Assembly: GCA_902782665.1 (NCBI GenBank)
Contig: CACZOA010000049.1
Coordinates: 1-64,000, forward strand
DNA from: an uncultured Bacteroidales bacterium
Lineage (GTDB): Bacteria; Bacteroidota; Bacteroidia; Bacteroidales; Paludibacteraceae
DNA length: 64,000 nucleotides
Reading direction: 5' to 3'
Shown here piece by piece: positions 62,458 to 64,000 of this stretch. Both the position numbers and the translations under genes were made by a program. Positions within the stretch are counted from its first letter, which is position 1. Each line of letters opens with the position of its first letter. The notes under the pieces are model-generated. The model saw nothing but the letters and a program-made list of their open reading frames with translations, did no database searches and had not been told where the DNA came from.

Positions 62458-62917
62458 ATTCGTATCAGTTGACGGAATTATATAAAATTATACGCTTAAT
62501 CAAAAAGCTGGTTACAGTCTTATTCAACACAGAGACACAGGGTTCTCAGAGATTTTTATAAGCTGTTCGATTTTCTAATTATCCACAATCAAAAAGCATG
62601 TGGATTTCATCGAGCTCACGTTAGATTAAGAAAAACTTCTAAAATCAGTAGATCACAGATCAAACTAACAAAGGTCTGCAATTAAAACATACGCAACCTT
62701 TTCACAAAGATTCATAAAATCTTGGAAATCTACAAGAAAAAGACAAAAGATTTAGATAAGAAGAGAAATGTTCTTGAGCAGGCATGTTTTTTCTGGCATT
62801 TTAACACGATAAAAAGGAGAATTCCATGATCGTAGGGGCAGGTTTCAAACCTGCCCGCAATAGGAATAATGAGAAAACAGAAACATGGAAAAACAAATAA
62901 GACTCATCGAACTGACC
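62458..62917. other. Intergenic region upstream of the MoxR-vWA operon
   Basis: 460 bp with no credible gene. It should contain the promoter of the MoxR operon, but I found no convincing TAnnTTTG box on the minus strand. It holds a dispersed-repeat-like phrase (CACAGAGACACAGGGTTCTC at 62527-62546) and a short imperfect repeat, TCATCGAGCTCACGTTA (62607-62623) and TCATCGAACTGACCTTA (62904-62920; 14 of 17 identical). A perfect GGGCAGGTTT palindrome lies at 62836-62856. Confidence 0.6.
62831..62858. repeat. GTAGGGGC...GCCCGC palindromic intergenic repeat
   Basis: Inverted repeat GGGCAGGTTT (62836-62845) / AAACCTGCCC (62847-62856) inside GTAGGGGC...GCCCGC. There is no T-tract, so it is not a terminator. 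The same leader CGTAGGGG with a GCCC arm occurs at 52416-52442. Such elements are common dispersed repeats in many bacteria. Confidence 0.6.
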
Positions 62918-63259
62918 TTACTTTAGATTCAAAAGGTCCTCATCAAAATCATTCAAAATCATTTTTACATCATACTCTGGTCCTAATTCTTCACACAACT
63001 TCACATACGCATCACGGGAAACTTTCAAAAAATCCTCTATTTGATTTTTATTCCACAATATATCACCGTTTGGTTCCTCTCGATTCAAGCATGTATCATA
63101 CAAATCAATCAGATCATTCAAAGTCTCCTTTAATTCGTCGGATATAGGCAAATCATCTGCCTCAATGGGATAACCGTTAAACATTCTCCGTGCAGCTTCA
63201 TTATCAGTCCATACACAAATGCCACTACCCCAATCAAACATAAATTTCAAATTGTACAT
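62918..63259 (-). CDS. Immunity-like small protein of unknown family
   Basis: 113 residues, acidic, no signal peptide. The pattern FDWGSGICVWTDNEAARRMF, DDLPISDELKETLNDLIDLY and the tail LCEELGPEYDV resembles small proteins often found beside SUKH and other immunity genes in polymorphic-toxin loci (from memory, not checked). It lies 31 bases downstream of the SUKH gene, on the same strand. A role as a second immunity or orphan immunity protein is an inference. Confidence 0.7.
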   Translation of the reverse strand: MYNLKFMFDWGSGICVWTDNEAARRMFNGYPIEADDLPISDELKETLNDLIDLYDTCLNREEPNGDILWNKNQIEDFLKVSRDAYVKLCEELGPEYDVKMILNDFDEDLLNLK

Positions 63260-63290
63260 TGTAGATCAGCTCCTCTAATAATAATTTTTA

Positions 63291-63764
63291 TCAATCATTA
63301 GATCTTGCCTTCCAATACTCAACTCTTTCTTTTCGGAAATCACCTCCATTAAGCAGATATTCGCTTAATGAATCCGCAGCAAACAACAAGTCATGTCCAT
63401 GCAAAAACTGATAGATTTTTCCGTCTGACTTCTGGACCATCACAGCGTTGTCTATTCCAACCGATTCTATCACATAACAATCCATCGGGAAATCTGAAAA
63501 TAGTTCACGCATATTCTGGGTTCGAATAACCGTAGATACATGCCTAGAATCCACAACACCACATAATTCCATTCCATCAACTTCTATATATCCAAAATCA
63601 TGTGTATATTCCCAAAAGTCTTTTGAAAAATTGACTCCTAAAGATTCCTCTGCTTTAGCAATTTTTGATGATTCAACTCCACCTTTTGAAAAGAAATCTT
63701 CCGATTCGTCTGCTAGTGAATTAATCACTTCAATTATATTCTGTTCCATTTTTATAAAACTCAT
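63291..63764 (-). CDS. SUKH-superfamily (SMI1/KNR4) immunity-type protein
   Basis: 157 residues from the ATG at 63764 (an ATG at 63749 would give 152). The family pattern is present: IAKAEESLGVNFSKDFWEYTHDFGYIEVDG, i.e. the E-xxLG-xxLPxxY-xxxxxxGG-type N-terminus; a CYVIESVGIDNAVMVQ strand; and the GKIYQFLHGHDLLFAADSLS turn. SUKH proteins are known immunity proteins against nuclease and other toxins delivered by contact-dependent systems. The 3' end of a possible toxin gene lies upstream at 63903-64000, 138 bases away and on the same strand, which fits the usual toxin-then-immunity order. Confidence 0.85.
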   Translation of the reverse strand: MSFIKMEQNIIEVINSLADESEDFFSKGGVESSKIAKAEESLGVNFSKDFWEYTHDFGYIEVDGMELCGVVDSRHVSTVIRTQNMRELFSDFPMDCYVIESVGIDNAVMVQKSDGKIYQFLHGHDLLFAADSLSEYLLNGGDFRKERVEYWKARSND

Positions 63765-63902
63765 TCAACAATTAGCACAACGATAATAGAATAAACAAAT
63801 AAATTAATCTCATTACATAATTGATACAAACTTATAAACTGTTTATCAAAAATTCAAGTCATTCAAACAAACGTTTCTGATCACCTGAATATAAAAATTA
63901 TA

Positions 63903-64000
63903 TTAGAGCGTTTCACCATCTTTTTTATAACGTGATTTCCAATGGTCGCTTCGCTCCGTATCAAATTCCTTTCTGTCTATTTCCGATTTTTTCTTTTTGT
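63903..64000 (-). CDS. 3' end of a larger gene, possibly a polymorphic toxin
   Basis: A 31-codon tail ending at a TAA (plus 63903-63905) is open to the window edge in one frame: KKKKSEIDRKEFDTERSDHW, then KSRYKKDGETL. The basic, Trp-containing ending is of the kind seen at the C-terminus of HNH-type toxin domains, and a SUKH immunity gene follows. The other two minus-strand frames here meet stops early. The catalytic part lies outside the window, so the identity is only suggestive. Confidence 0.5.
   Translation of the reverse strand, partial: KKKKSEIDRKEFDTERSDHWKSRYKKDGETL

Noticed and set aside
62836..62856. GGGCAGGTTT palindrome as a transcription terminator
   Set aside because: No T-run follows on either strand and the loop is one base; it looks like a dispersed repeat.
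1..64000. CRISPR arrays, insertion sequences or prophage genes
   Set aside because: I saw no regularly spaced direct repeats, transposase or phage-type genes in the window.

Overview
The window reads as a chromosome segment from a member of the Bacteroidota, most likely Bacteroidales, with low GC. The evidence is a gliding-motility/type IX (CHU_C-type) C-terminal domain next to a PorP/SprF-family outer-membrane protein, Bacteroidota-type promoter boxes (TTTG about 20 bp upstream of TAnnTTTG), almost no Shine-Dalgarno sequences, a DUF4837 lipoprotein, and the gene order pdxA - sigma54 activator - lptE - TPR - secG. Genus and species cannot be assigned from the sequence. Classical gut Bacteroides lack the type IX system, so a different Bacteroidales family is more likely (inference).

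Layout. (1) 1-2367, minus: the 5' part of a large secreted Cys-rich protein, cut by the window edge. (2) 2534-6949, minus: pdxA, a receiver-less sigma54 activator, lptE, a TPR protein and secG in one tight operon ended by a hairpin terminator, then a separate small gene of unknown function. (3) 7068-34705, minus: a 26.6 kb gene for an 8,867-residue secreted protein built from Ig/PKD-like modules and ending in a CHU_C-type domain, followed directly by its PorP/SprF partner. This is an SprB-SprF-like giant adhesin pair. (4) 34706-35425: an AT-rich divergent intergenic region with one GC-richer, possibly structured block. (5) 35426-48674, plus: a dihydrouridine synthase, a WG-repeat protein, coaX, an outer-membrane protein, a TPR protein, lptC, a CBS/CorC membrane protein, a PpiD-like foldase, rlmN and a DUF4837 lipoprotein. 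(6) tRNA-Lys(TTT), then a DUF486 membrane protein, an MFS transporter, miaA and an AraC-type regulator. (7) 52522-62457, minus: a five-gene operon coding for a MoxR-type AAA+ ATPase, a DUF5682 protein, a von Willebrand A (MIDAS) protein, a SWIM zinc-finger protein and a 1,184-residue DUF4132 protein. This matches, family by family, the uncharacterised E. coli yehL-yehM-yehP-yehQ genes plus yehI. (8) 62918-64000, minus: the 3' end of a possible toxin gene, a SUKH (SMI1/KNR4) immunity-type gene and a second immunity-like gene, which looks like the tail of a polymorphic-toxin locus.

How the parts work together. Region 3 is a cell-surface system: the giant adhesin would be exported by type IX secretion and held at the surface with its SprF-like partner. 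Regions 2 and 5 serve envelope biogenesis (LPS transport through LptE and LptC, Sec export through SecG, periplasmic folding) together with cofactor synthesis (PLP, CoA) and tRNA/rRNA modification. Region 7 is the best candidate for an undescribed system. Its genes are translationally coupled, it combines ATPase, metal-dependent adhesion, zinc-binding and hydrolase-like parts, and related GTAGGGG...GCCC palindromic repeats lie just outside both ends, next to an immunity-gene locus. That suggests an accessory cassette, although its function is unknown.
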